NCBI RefSeq assembly: GCF_006716125.1
Contig: NZ_VFOM01000001.1
Location: forward strand, 1,550,001-1,614,000
Source: Homoserinimonas aerilata
Lineage (GTDB): Bacteria; Actinomycetota; Actinomycetes; Actinomycetales; Microbacteriaceae
Direction of reading: 5' to 3'
DNA: 64,000 bases
Made by a program: the position numbers and the translations under genes. Below are positions 7,736 to 15,422 of this stretch, piece by piece. The notes under the pieces were generated by a model. It ran no database searches, had not been told where the DNA came from, and worked only from the letters and a program-made list of their open reading frames with translations. Numbering within the stretch: the first letter of the stretch is position 1; every line of letters starts with the position of its first letter.

Positions 7736-8635
7736 TCAGGCGGGGACGCCCTCGAGCAGGGTCTCGCGCAACCAGACGTGCGCTGGGTCGCTGTCGTGGG
7801 CCGGATGCCACCACAGGGTCTCGATGATCTCCACCTCGCCGAACGGCGTCGGAACGCCGATCGTGCCCGTCGTCGGCCCGAGTCGCTCAGCGAGCCGGCG
7901 CGGCACCACCGCCACGAGGTCGGTCCCGGCGATCGCGCTCGGCAGCGGCAGAAAGCTGTTCGTCGTGACCCGGGCCACCCGCGGGAAGCCCAGCTCCCGG
8001 AGTCGGCGGTCCGCCGGTGTGTGATGGGCCTGCCCGAAGTTGGCCACCGCCTGCGGCAGCCCTCTGAACGCATCCCAACTGAGCTGCCCGTCGATGAGGG
8101 CCGGGTTGTTGCTGTCGACGAGGCAGACGTAGACATCCCGGAACAGAGTGCGGCTGTTGCCCTCTATGCCGATTCCGGGAACGGCGGCCACGAAGTCGCT
8201 CTTGAGCAGGTCGCGTTCACTCGAGGTCGGCTGGGCCGGCAGCGGCAGCATGTCGATGCGGATGCCGGGGGCCGCGTCGAGCGCCCGGGTCACCATGGGC
8301 TGCAGCTCGGTCATCGCGAAGTCCGAGCCGCGGATCGTGTAGCTGCGATACGAGGTCAGGGGGTCGAACGGCCCCTCACTGCCGAGGGCGCGTTCGATGA
8401 GCGGGATGGTGCGCTGCACCTGGGGCAGCAGCAGCCGGGCGAGTGGCGTCAGCTCGTAGTCACGCCCCACCCGCACGAGGAGCTCGTCGTTGTACTGCTG
8501 ACGAAGGCGGGCGAGGGCAGAACTCATTGCCGACTGCCCCACCTGCAGCCTGTCCCCTGCGCGCGTGACGTTCGTCTCCTCTAGCAGTGCGCGCAGCGCC
8601 ACGAGGAGGTTGAGATCTTTGCCTGCCAGATTCAT
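7736..8635 (-). CDS. LysR-family transcriptional regulator
   Basis: 299 residues: winged helix-turn-helix at residues 5-65 (LNLLVALRALLEETNVTRAG then LARLRQQY), followed by a LysR substrate-binding domain. Ribosome site GAGAGG precedes the ATG. It shares a recognisable block (LARLRQQY, LLVR.GR.YELTP) with the second LysR gene at 17851-18780, so the two are paralogues of one NodD-like branch. It lies just upstream of the monooxygenase operon and divergent from the exporter. It is a candidate for the protein that reads the shared island promoter motif; the inducer is unknown. Confidence 0.92.
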   Translation of the reverse strand: MNLAGKDLNLLVALRALLEETNVTRAGDRLQVGQSAMSSALARLRQQYNDELLVRVGRDYELTPLARLLLPQVQRTIPLIERALGSEGPFDPLTSYRSYTIRGSDFAMTELQPMVTRALDAAPGIRIDMLPLPAQPTSSERDLLKSDFVAAVPGIGIEGNSRTLFRDVYVCLVDSNNPALIDGQLSWDAFRGLPQAVANFGQAHHTPADRRLRELGFPRVARVTTNSFLPLPSAIAGTDLVAVVPRRLAERLGPTTGTIGVPTPFGEVEIIETLWWHPAHDSDPAHVWLRETLLEGVPA

Positions 8636-8763
8636 GCGGGCCTCTCTCCCTCGTCGGCGGTGACATCAGGCTAGCAAGCGGCGACGGTGCCGGATGCCCA
8701 CAGATACGAGGTATCGAAGCGGCCGCTTGTCTCCTTCCGCCCGCAGACGGCACAATGTCTCGC

Positions 8764-10032
8764 ATGCCCACCACGGTCGATGCGTCGACGCCCTCGACCG
8801 ACCGCCGCCTCCCCGTCGTGCTGCTCGTACTCATCGGATCGTTGGGCGCGGTGGGACCGCTGGGCACAGACCTCTATCTGCCCGCGCTGCCGGAGATGGC
8901 CTCCGATCTCGTCACATCCGCCGCTCTCATCCAGGCGACGCTCATGTCGTTCACGATCGGGCTCGCGGCCGGTCAGCTTCTGCTCGGTGCGCTCTCCGAC
9001 CGCTTCGGACGGCGCCGCCTGCTCATCGCGGGTGCCGTCATCTCGGTCGTGAGCTGCGCGCTCTCCGCCCTCGCCCCCACGATCGGACTGCTCATCCTGT
9101 GGCGGGCCGTGGCCGGGGCGAGTGCCGCCGCGGGACTCGTGATCGGCCGTGCCGTCGCCACCGATCTGACGACGGGCCACGAGACGACCAGAATATTCAG
9201 CATCCTCGGCCTGATCACGGGAATCGGCCCGATAGCCGGTCCGCTGCTCGGCGCGCTCGTGCTCGAGGTCAGCGACTGGCGCACCATCTTCTGGGTACTG
9301 ACCACCATCTGCGCCGCGCTGCTCATCGGCGTCATCATCCTGTTGCCCGAGACGCTGCCCGCCGAGCGGAGGCACAGCGGTGGGATCACAGACCTGCTAC
9401 GTACGGGCGGCCGGATTCTGGCGACCCGAGGATTCACGACGCATGCCGCAGCACTCTGCCTCGGCTTCGCCGCGATCTTTGGCTACATCTCCGCCTCACC
9501 GTTCGTGCTGCAGACGATGCTCGGCTTCAGCCCGACCGCCTACACCGTCGTCTTCGCGGTCAACGGTGTCGGCCTCATGATCACGGGCACGATCGCATCC
9601 GTTCTGGCGCGAAGGGTCGCGGCCGCCCGGATCGCTGCGGTGGGCATCGCGATCCTGCTGCTCGGCGGCGGGGCGCTGTGCGCCATCGCAGCGACAGGCG
9701 CGATCACGCCGTTCACCGTTCTGCCCGCCCTGTTCCTCGTCGGGTCGTCGATGGGGCTCGTCTTCGGGCCTGCGACAGCGCTCGCCATAGCGCAGGTGCG
9801 TCACGCATCCGGTACTGCCCTCGCCCTTCTCGGCTGCGGACAGTTCGTGCTCGCCGGGATCGCGGCACCGCTCGTCGGAATCGCCGGGGAGGCGTCGATC
9901 GTGCCGCTCGCCGTCGTCGTCACCGTCGGCGGCCTCGGCGCCGCAGTCTGCCTTGCCGCAGGGCGCGGGCACCGTGGCGAGCAGGAGGCCACTGCGGCCT
10001 CCCCCGAACACGAGGCAACGATTCCGGAATGA
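8764..10032 (+). CDS. MFS transporter, Bcr/CflA drug-resistance type
   Basis: 422 residues, twelve predicted membrane segments. The N-terminal LGTDLYLPALPEMA and the loop GALSDRFGRRRLL are signatures of the Bcr/CflA proton-driven exporter family. CACAAT seven bases before ATG 8764 suggests a leaderless message; ATG 8755 in the same frame is the alternative. The hydrophilic tail carries the Glu-rich EQEATAASPEHEATIPE. Set between the two catabolic operons, it may export the toxic substrate or an intermediate, or act as an uptake route. Confidence 0.9.
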   Translation: MPTTVDASTPSTDRRLPVVLLVLIGSLGAVGPLGTDLYLPALPEMASDLVTSAALIQATLMSFTIGLAAGQLLLGALSDRFGRRRLLIAGAVISVVSCALSALAPTIGLLILWRAVAGASAAAGLVIGRAVATDLTTGHETTRIFSILGLITGIGPIAGPLLGALVLEVSDWRTIFWVLTTICAALLIGVIILLPETLPAERRHSGGITDLLRTGGRILATRGFTTHAAALCLGFAAIFGYISASPFVLQTMLGFSPTAYTVVFAVNGVGLMITGTIASVLARRVAAARIAAVGIAILLLGGGALCAIAATGAITPFTVLPALFLVGSSMGLVFGPATALAIAQVRHASGTALALLGCGQFVLAGIAAPLVGIAGEASIVPLAVVVTVGGLGAAVCLAAGRGHRGEQEATAASPEHEATIPE

Positions 10033-10034
10033 GT

Positions 10035-10082
10035 GGTATCCCCCACGGCTATTTCCGGACCGCCACCGCCCGAACCTACGAT
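10035..10082 (+). promoter_or_regulatory. Island-type promoter of the dioxygenase operon
   Basis: GGTAT at 10035-10039, 15 bases later TATTTCCG at 10050-10057, 27 bases later the -10 hexamer TACGAT at 10077-10082. Same architecture as four other promoters in 3.1-15.1 kb. Starts immediately after the exporter stop codon, so the dioxygenase operon has its own promoter. Confidence 0.6.
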
Positions 10083-10135
10083 CGAGAGTGCCGGCAGGCG
10101 CAGGGTTGCGCCGTCGCAGGAGAAGGAGCCCCACG

Positions 10136-11074
10136 ATGACCGACCGCCTCATCACCCATTTGCGATACCTCGCGCTGGCGATGCCGAACCTCGACACCGA
10201 GCTCGAGTTCTTCACGAAGTACTGGGGGCTCACCCAGGTCGACCGCGTCGATGACACCGTGTACCTGGCCGCGGAGGGTTCCCCCGAGCAGTTCATCGTG
10301 CGCCTGCGCAAGGCCGAGAAGCGCATCGATGTCATCGCCTTCGGCGCGGCGAACCGCGACGACGTGCACGCCCTGCATGACAGCCTCGCAGCGAAGGGTG
10401 TGCAGATCGTTCACGAGCCGCGCGAACTCACCCAGCCGGGCGGCGGCTACGGTTTCAGGTTCTTCGACCTCGACGGTCGCACGATCGAGATCTCGTCTGA
10501 CGTCGCCGTACGCGCGCACCGCAGGATCGAGTCACGCGAGCCCATCCCGGTGCGCCTCTCGCACGTCGTCGTCAACTCGGCCAACGCATCCGCCCTGCGC
10601 GAATGGTACGAGGAGCACCTCGGCTTCGCGCTGAGCGATGTGCTGTTCAGCCAGAAGATGGGCGACCTCATGTACTTCATGCGCTGCAACGAGCACCACC
10701 ACTCGTTCGCGATCGCTCAGGGCCCCCACAACTCTCTTCACCACGCATCGTTCGAGATGCGCGGAATCGAGGAGTGGATGCGCGGCACCGGCAAGATCCT
10801 GCGCAGCGGCGCCCGCATGGTGTGGGGCCCCGGCCGGCACAACGCCGGCGACAACACCTTCGCCTACTTCATCGACCCGGCAGGCAACACGCTCGAATAC
10901 ACGACCGAGTTGGCGATCATCCAGGACGAGGACAACTGGCACCCCAGCCGCCTCGACGTGGACCTGACGACGACGCAGGATCAGTGGGGCACCGCCAACG
11001 AGATGAACGAGTACGTCGCGAGGGAGTCGTTCAACGACATCGACAAGGGCATGTTCGTCGCACCGCCCGTCTGA
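10136..11074 (+). CDS. Extradiol ring-cleavage dioxygenase, type I (VOC)
   Basis: 312 residues, ATG with AAGGAG seven bases upstream. Two-domain vicinal-oxygen-chelate protein like 2,3-dihydroxybiphenyl 1,2-dioxygenase. The C-terminal domain keeps the iron triad: His143 (LSHVVV), His203 (LHHASFE) and Glu254 (NTLEYTTEL), so Fe(II) binding and ring cleavage are expected. The N-terminal domain (HLRYLALAMPNLD) is the usual degenerate copy. First gene of the rightward operon. Known family reaction: meta-cleavage of a catechol-type ring; which catechol is not visible. Confidence 0.9.
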   Translation: MTDRLITHLRYLALAMPNLDTELEFFTKYWGLTQVDRVDDTVYLAAEGSPEQFIVRLRKAEKRIDVIAFGAANRDDVHALHDSLAAKGVQIVHEPRELTQPGGGYGFRFFDLDGRTIEISSDVAVRAHRRIESREPIPVRLSHVVVNSANASALREWYEEHLGFALSDVLFSQKMGDLMYFMRCNEHHHSFAIAQGPHNSLHHASFEMRGIEEWMRGTGKILRSGARMVWGPGRHNAGDNTFAYFIDPAGNTLEYTTELAIIQDEDNWHPSRLDVDLTTTQDQWGTANEMNEYVARESFNDIDKGMFVAPPV

Positions 11075-11134
11075 TCTGGCTCTGTCACACCCTTCAGCGC
11101 AGCACGACTGCACCCACTCGATGAGGAGGACGCC

Positions 11135-11899
11135 TTGGCACGACTCGATGGAAAGATCGCGCTCATCACCGGAATCGGCGGAGGCATGGGCCGCGCCGCA
11201 GCACTCCGTTTCACTCAGGAGGGCGCCCGCGTCGTCGGCTGCGACCTCTTCGAGGAGGGTGCCGCCGAGACGGTGCGCCTCGTGCGCGAGGCCGGCGGGG
11301 AGATCGAGAACTTCGCGCCCGTCGATCTGTCGGATGCCGCGGCGTCAGCCGAATGGGTGGATGCTGCGGCGGCCGTGTACGGCGGCATCGACATCCTCTA
11401 CAACAACGCCTCGACCCCCCGCTTCGGAGCCGTCGACGAGATCTCGATCGAGGACTGGGACTTCACGATCGACAACGAGCTCAACCTCGTCTTCTACGCC
11501 TGCAGGGCGGCCTGGCCCCATCTGAAGAAGCGCGGCGGCGTCATCGTCAACGTCGGGTCGATCGCGGGCACGCGCGGCGTCGAGTTCATGCCCCAGAACG
11601 CGCACGGCACCGCGAAGGCCGGCGTCATCAACCTGACCCAGCAACTCGCCGTCGAGGGTGGCCCGCACGGCATCCGCGTCGTCTGCGTCAGCCCGGGCTT
11701 CACCGTCACCCCGTCGACGGCCTGGCTCGTCGAGTCGGGGCCGCAACCACTGCTGGACAATCTCGCCCGCATCCCGCTCGGACGGGTGGGCCAACCGGAG
11801 GACATCGTGAACGCAAGCCTCTTTCTCGCCTCAGACGAGGCATCCTGGATCACCGGCATCAATGTCGTCGTCGACGGCGGAGGGTCGGTGCTGGGATGA
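11135..11899 (+). CDS. SDR family oxidoreductase with His in place of the catalytic Tyr
   Basis: 254 residues, TTG start after a near-perfect AGGAGG six bases upstream. NAD-binding motif TGIGGGMG at residues 12-19, YNNAS near 89-93, Ser142 in GSIAG. The active-site motif reads HGTAK (His157, Lys161) where classical SDRs have YxxxK. I recall a recurring actinobacterial subfamily with AHGxAK, so this is probably a functional variant rather than decay; that is memory, not a search. The last four bases overlap the start of the flavin oxidase gene. Confidence 0.88.
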   Translation: MARLDGKIALITGIGGGMGRAAALRFTQEGARVVGCDLFEEGAAETVRLVREAGGEIENFAPVDLSDAAASAEWVDAAAAVYGGIDILYNNASTPRFGAVDEISIEDWDFTIDNELNLVFYACRAAWPHLKKRGGVIVNVGSIAGTRGVEFMPQNAHGTAKAGVINLTQQLAVEGGPHGIRVVCVSPGFTVTPSTAWLVESGPQPLLDNLARIPLGRVGQPEDIVNASLFLASDEASWITGINVVVDGGGSVLG

Positions 11900-13287
11900 T
11901 CATCGACACGGATCTCGAGTTCACGGGCCGCATCGTCACGCCGGATGCCCCGGACTGGGACGACGCCCGCGTCGGACGCATGTTCAACGGGCGCCGCCCG
12001 GGCCGCCAGCCTGCAGCGGTTCTCGTCGCCGAGAACGAGCAGGACATCGTCAACGGCGTCAGGCTCGCGCGTGCCAACGGCTGGTCGGTCGTGACCCGCT
12101 CCGGCGGTCACTCCTGGGCAGGCTGGACGGTTCAGGACGGAACCCTGCTGATCGACATCGGCAATCTGCAGGACATCCGCTACGACGACGAGACCAAGAT
12201 CGTGAGCGCGCAGCCCGCGGTCAAGGGCGGCGACGTTCTCTCCCCCTTCCTCGAGGAGCGCGGCCGCTTCTTCAACGGTGGCCACTGCCCCTCCGTCGGC
12301 ATCGGCGGCTTCCTGCTCCAGGGCGGCCAGGGCTGGAACCAGCGCGGATGGGGCTGGGCTGCCGAAAGCGTCGTCGCAATCGATGTCGTCACGGCAGAGG
12401 GCATCCTCGTGCGTGCCGACGAGAAGGAGAACAGCGACCTGTTCTGGGCCGCCCGCGGTGCGGGCCCCGCCTTCCCTGGCGTCGTCACCCGTTTCCACCT
12501 CGCGACGCGGGAGAAGTTCGGGTTCCTCGGCCACACGGTGCAGGCCTTCGAGCTCGATGACTTCAGCCCCGTCATGACGTGGCTGTACGAGACGCACAAG
12601 AGCGTGTCGACGGATGTCGAGATCGTCGCCGTCAGCACCCCGACTCCCCTGCCCGACGGCACGGAGCGCCGAGTGCTGCTCGTCACCGCGGTCGCGCTCG
12701 TCGCCGACAGGGCAGCCGCGGAGGAGGCGCTCGCCCCGTTCGCCGCGAATCCGTATCTCGATCGCGCCGTCTTCTCCTTCCACTGCAAGGAGTCGTCGCT
12801 CGCCGAGCAGCGAGCACAGCAGGAGCTGCAGAACCCCGAGCACTGGCAGTACCTCACCGACAACGCGTGGGTTCAGGGCGACGACCATGCCGACGTCGTC
12901 GAGCACATCCGCCCGCTGTTCGCCGACATCCCGACCGAGCGCGGCTTTGCGATCTGGATGAGCAACGGGCCGACGCGCGAGCTGCCCGACATGGCCTTCT
13001 CGCTGCAGACAGAGGCCTACGTCGCCTCGTACACCGTCTACGAGGACCCGACCGAGTTCCAACGCAACCGCGACTGGCTGAACGGTGCCTTCGAACACGC
13101 CCAGCCGGTCACCGCCGGTCAGTACCTGGGCGACAGCGACATGACCAACCGCCAGCTCAAGTTCATGGGCACCGAACAGTTCGCCAAGCTTCAGCAGATC
13201 TGGGCTGATCGCGACCCCGACGGCCGCTTCGTGAGATACCTTGCGAAGGACCCCGCAACCGTCAACCGCAACCACTGGCAGCTCTAA
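11896..13287 (+). CDS. FAD-binding oxidoreductase, berberine-bridge-enzyme-like
   Basis: 463 residues. An FAD_binding_4 (PP-loop) domain spans roughly residues 35-205, followed by a substrate domain and a C-terminal BBE segment ending NRNHWQL. His72 in TRSGGHSW and Cys131 in NGGHCPSVG sit where bicovalent flavoproteins (8alpha-histidyl, 6-S-cysteinyl FAD) anchor their cofactor, so bicovalent attachment is predicted. Relatives include 6-hydroxy-D-nicotine oxidase and oligosaccharide oxidases. Coupled to the SDR by an ATGA overlap. A likely O2-dependent oxidation of a bulky alcohol, amine or sugar part of the substrate. Confidence 0.9.
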   Translation: MIIDTDLEFTGRIVTPDAPDWDDARVGRMFNGRRPGRQPAAVLVAENEQDIVNGVRLARANGWSVVTRSGGHSWAGWTVQDGTLLIDIGNLQDIRYDDETKIVSAQPAVKGGDVLSPFLEERGRFFNGGHCPSVGIGGFLLQGGQGWNQRGWGWAAESVVAIDVVTAEGILVRADEKENSDLFWAARGAGPAFPGVVTRFHLATREKFGFLGHTVQAFELDDFSPVMTWLYETHKSVSTDVEIVAVSTPTPLPDGTERRVLLVTAVALVADRAAAEEALAPFAANPYLDRAVFSFHCKESSLAEQRAQQELQNPEHWQYLTDNAWVQGDDHADVVEHIRPLFADIPTERGFAIWMSNGPTRELPDMAFSLQTEAYVASYTVYEDPTEFQRNRDWLNGAFEHAQPVTAGQYLGDSDMTNRQLKFMGTEQFAKLQQIWADRDPDGRFVRYLAKDPATVNRNHWQL

Positions 13288-13297
13288 GGAGAATCGG

Positions 13298-13804
13298 ATG
13301 CGCATCCATCTGGCCGCAGACCACGCCGGCTATCAGCTGGGCCGGGCCCTTGAGGCCTCGCTCAGCGCATCCGGTCATGACGTCCTCTGGCACGGGGCAG
13401 CCGCCTACGACGAGGGCGACGACTACCCGCCGTTCGCGATCGCTGTGGCCCACGCGGTCATAGAAGACGAGGATGCCGGAGTCGAGGCCCGCGGCGTCGT
13501 CGTCGGTGCCACGGGCGCAGGCGAGAACATCGCAGCCAACAAGGTGAACGGTGCTCGGGCTGTGACCGGCCTCTCGATCGATTTCGTGACGGCCGCCCGC
13601 CTCCGCGTCGACGCGAACATCGTCACGCTCGGCGTCGACTTCGTCGACGAGGCGCTGGCGACCTCGCTTGTGGCCACACTCGTGGATGCCCCCTTCGGGG
13701 TCGAGACCGGTGACGTTCGCCGCATCATGAACACCGCCGAATACGAGAATGCCGGCACGATCGAAGGCTGGAACGCCCAAGAGTTCGACAACATCGCCGA
13801 CTAG
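13298..13804 (+). CDS. RpiB/LacA/LacB-family isomerase (mycobacterial type)
   Basis: 168 residues, AAGGAG six bases before the ATG. N-terminal MRIHLAADHAGYQLG has the conserved Asp8/His9 of ribose-5-phosphate isomerase B. The phosphate loop reads GATGAGENIAANK: the Cys that serves as base in E. coli RpiB is Gly70 here, but Glu76 stands where mycobacterial RpiB uses Glu as the base, so activity is plausible. About ten bases behind the flavin oxidase and in front of an oxidoreductase, so it belongs to the catabolic operon. It probably isomerises an aldose/ketose-like intermediate rather than serving central metabolism. Confidence 0.88.
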   Translation: MRIHLAADHAGYQLGRALEASLSASGHDVLWHGAAAYDEGDDYPPFAIAVAHAVIEDEDAGVEARGVVVGATGAGENIAANKVNGARAVTGLSIDFVTAARLRVDANIVTLGVDFVDEALATSLVATLVDAPFGVETGDVRRIMNTAEYENAGTIEGWNAQEFDNIAD

Positions 13805-13849
13805 CCGCGATCATCTCCCACCGGCATCCACCTTCTGTAAGGAGACCCC

Positions 13850-14776
13850 ATGCCCCAGGCCGTTCGCTATGACGAGTTCGGACCGCGCGATGTCCTGTAC
13901 ATCGCAGAAGAAGCCCGCACGGAACCCGGAACGGGCGAGGTCTCCATCGCCGTGCAGGCAGTGGGGCTGAACCCGTTCGACATGAAGGCCCGAATGGGAG
14001 TCATTCCCTTCGCCGACCCGGGATTTCCGCGCGGCATCTGCAGTGACTTCGCCGGCGTGGTCGACGCCGCCGGTGCTGATGCACGCTACTTCGACGGAAC
14101 AGCCATCACCATCGGTGACGAGGTGCTCGGCTGGGGCGATGGCACGCTCCGCGAGCAACTTCTCGTGACGGCCGGCCACATCGTGAAGAAACCCGAAGGC
14201 GTGCCGTGGGAGGTCGCCGGCTCGCTGACGACGCCCGGGCTGACCGCGCAGGCGTCGATCGACACCCTCGACATCGGCGCGGGCGACACCGTGCTCGTCA
14301 GCGCCGCAGCCGGTGCCGTCGGCATCCTCTATTCACAGCTCGCCATCGCCCGCGGCGCCACCGTCGTCGGTACCGCGAGCGAACGCAACCACGAACTGCT
14401 GCGCTCCCTCGGCGTCATCCCCGTGACCTACGGCGACGGCCTCGTCGAGCGCGTGCGCGCGGCTGCCCCCGATGGCGTGACGGCGGCGCAGGACAACTTC
14501 GGTCGCGAGACCATCGACGCGGCCCTCGCCCTCGGCCTTCCGCCCCAGCGCATCTGCGGGATCGTCGACCATGCGGCCACGGCCGAGCTGGGACTCGCCA
14601 GCCCGGGACGCTACGTACGGTCGCCTGCGACGCTGCTGCGCCTGGCCGAGGCTTGTCGCTCCGGCGACCTCATGCTGCCTGTGCAGAAGGTGTTCGGCCT
14701 CGACGGGCTCGACGCGGCCTTCGAACTGCTCGAGGGTCGTCACCTGAGCGGCAAGGTCGTCATCGCGATGGCATAG
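13850..14776 (+). CDS. NADPH:quinone-oxidoreductase-like (zinc-free MDR) protein
   Basis: 308 residues, AAGGAG five bases before the ATG. An alcohol-dehydrogenase-like GroES domain (VQAVGLNPFDMKARMG, then GICSDFAGVV) is followed by a Rossmann domain with AAAGAVGILYSQLA, typical of quinone reductase/zeta-crystallin members of the medium-chain superfamily. The cysteines and histidines for structural and catalytic zinc are absent, as usual for this branch. Last gene of the first rightward operon; probably an NADPH-dependent enone or quinone reductase acting on a pathway intermediate. Confidence 0.87.
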   Translation: MPQAVRYDEFGPRDVLYIAEEARTEPGTGEVSIAVQAVGLNPFDMKARMGVIPFADPGFPRGICSDFAGVVDAAGADARYFDGTAITIGDEVLGWGDGTLREQLLVTAGHIVKKPEGVPWEVAGSLTTPGLTAQASIDTLDIGAGDTVLVSAAAGAVGILYSQLAIARGATVVGTASERNHELLRSLGVIPVTYGDGLVERVRAAAPDGVTAAQDNFGRETIDAALALGLPPQRICGIVDHAATAELGLASPGRYVRSPATLLRLAEACRSGDLMLPVQKVFGLDGLDAAFELLEGRHLSGKVVIAMA

Positions 14777-14798
14777 CTGCCGTGCATGACTTCCATCG

Positions 14799-15065
14799 AT
14801 GATCTCGCATGGCCCGGATGCGAGCCTCAGCGCTGAGGCGCAGACGGCACTTGACACGGCATACGAGGGCATCGGCAGCGACCTCGCCGACCTCACCGCG
14901 GTGACCCCCGAGTCGGGCAGGGTGCTCTACGTCGTCTCGTGCGGCGAGCAGGTTCCCAGCTGTGCGGTTCCCGCGGCGGGCGTCAAGTCAGCGGCTGACA
15001 GCGATGCATTCGGTGATGCCAGTCATCCACCGGGCCTATTTCCGCGCCACGCAGGCTCGCCATAG
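14799..15065 (+). pseudogene. Fossil of a periplasmic sugar-binding (Peripla_BP_4) protein gene
   Basis: An 88-codon frame whose middle reads like the start of the mature part of an ABC binding protein of the ribose/autoinducer type: SLSAEAQTALDTAYEG, then SGRVLYVVSCGEQVPSCA and PAAGVKSAADS. Signal peptide, ribosome site and the remaining 250 or so residues are missing, and the reading frame loses family character after SAADS, just where the next promoter begins. I interpret it as the remnant of a deleted transporter gene. Family recognition is from memory of the GxxVxxxSCG..xPxC pattern, so moderate confidence. Confidence 0.5.
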
Positions 15066-15068
15066 CGT
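15022..15068 (+). promoter_or_regulatory. Island-type promoter of the ABM-FAH-ALDH operon
   Basis: GTCAT at 15022-15026, 15 bases later TATTTCCG at 15037-15044, 26 bases later the -10 hexamer TAGCGT at 15063-15068. Matches four other island promoters in element order and spacing. The transcript would start near 15075, leaving a leader of about 42 bases with GAAAGGA before the ABM gene. Confidence 0.6.
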
Positions 15069-15116
15069 GGTGAACACGACGACGAGGATCGCCCCGTCAC
15101 CACGAAAGGACACACC

Positions 15117-15410
15117 ATGGCCATCGTTCTGAGCGCCACCTGGATCGCCAAAGAGGGCAGCGAGGAGACCGTTCGCGAAGCCCTCGAGCACCTCGCCCCC
15201 GCCTCACGCACCGAGGAGGGCAACATCTACTACCAGGCCTACCAGGACCCGGCAGAGCCCCGCGTGTTCCGCATCTTCGAGGTCTACAAGGACGACGCCG
15301 CAGTGAAGGCACACACCGAGTACGAGCACTTCACGCAGTGGGCGGCAGGCCAGGCCATCCCCGCCCTCGAGGAGCGCAAGCGCGACTTCTACGAGACCCT
15401 CGACTACTAA
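15117..15410 (+). CDS. Antibiotic-biosynthesis-monooxygenase (ABM) domain protein
   Basis: 97 residues, the full length of a single ABM/dimeric alpha-beta barrel domain. Features: MAIVLSATWIAKEGSEE, the helix-strand EEGNIYYQAYQDP, and FRIFEVYKDDAAVKAHTEYEHF, the usual F.ixe.w.d..a...H..s.hf pattern. Such proteins are cofactor-free quinol monooxygenases (YgiN type) or small intermediate-handling proteins. First gene of the second rightward unit, behind its own island promoter and 12 bases before the hydrolase gene. A role in oxidising or detoxifying a quinol intermediate fits the context but is inference. Confidence 0.85.
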   Translation: MAIVLSATWIAKEGSEETVREALEHLAPASRTEEGNIYYQAYQDPAEPRVFRIFEVYKDDAAVKAHTEYEHFTQWAAGQAIPALEERKRDFYETLDY

Positions 15411-15422
15411 GAAACCCTCACC

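Noticed and set aside
11494-13305. 603-codon open frame antisense to the SDR and BBE-like oxidase genes
   Set aside because: It mirrors two genes with clear motifs, has no ribosome site and encodes a low-complexity Arg/Ala/Glu-rich product; a typical high-GC shadow frame.
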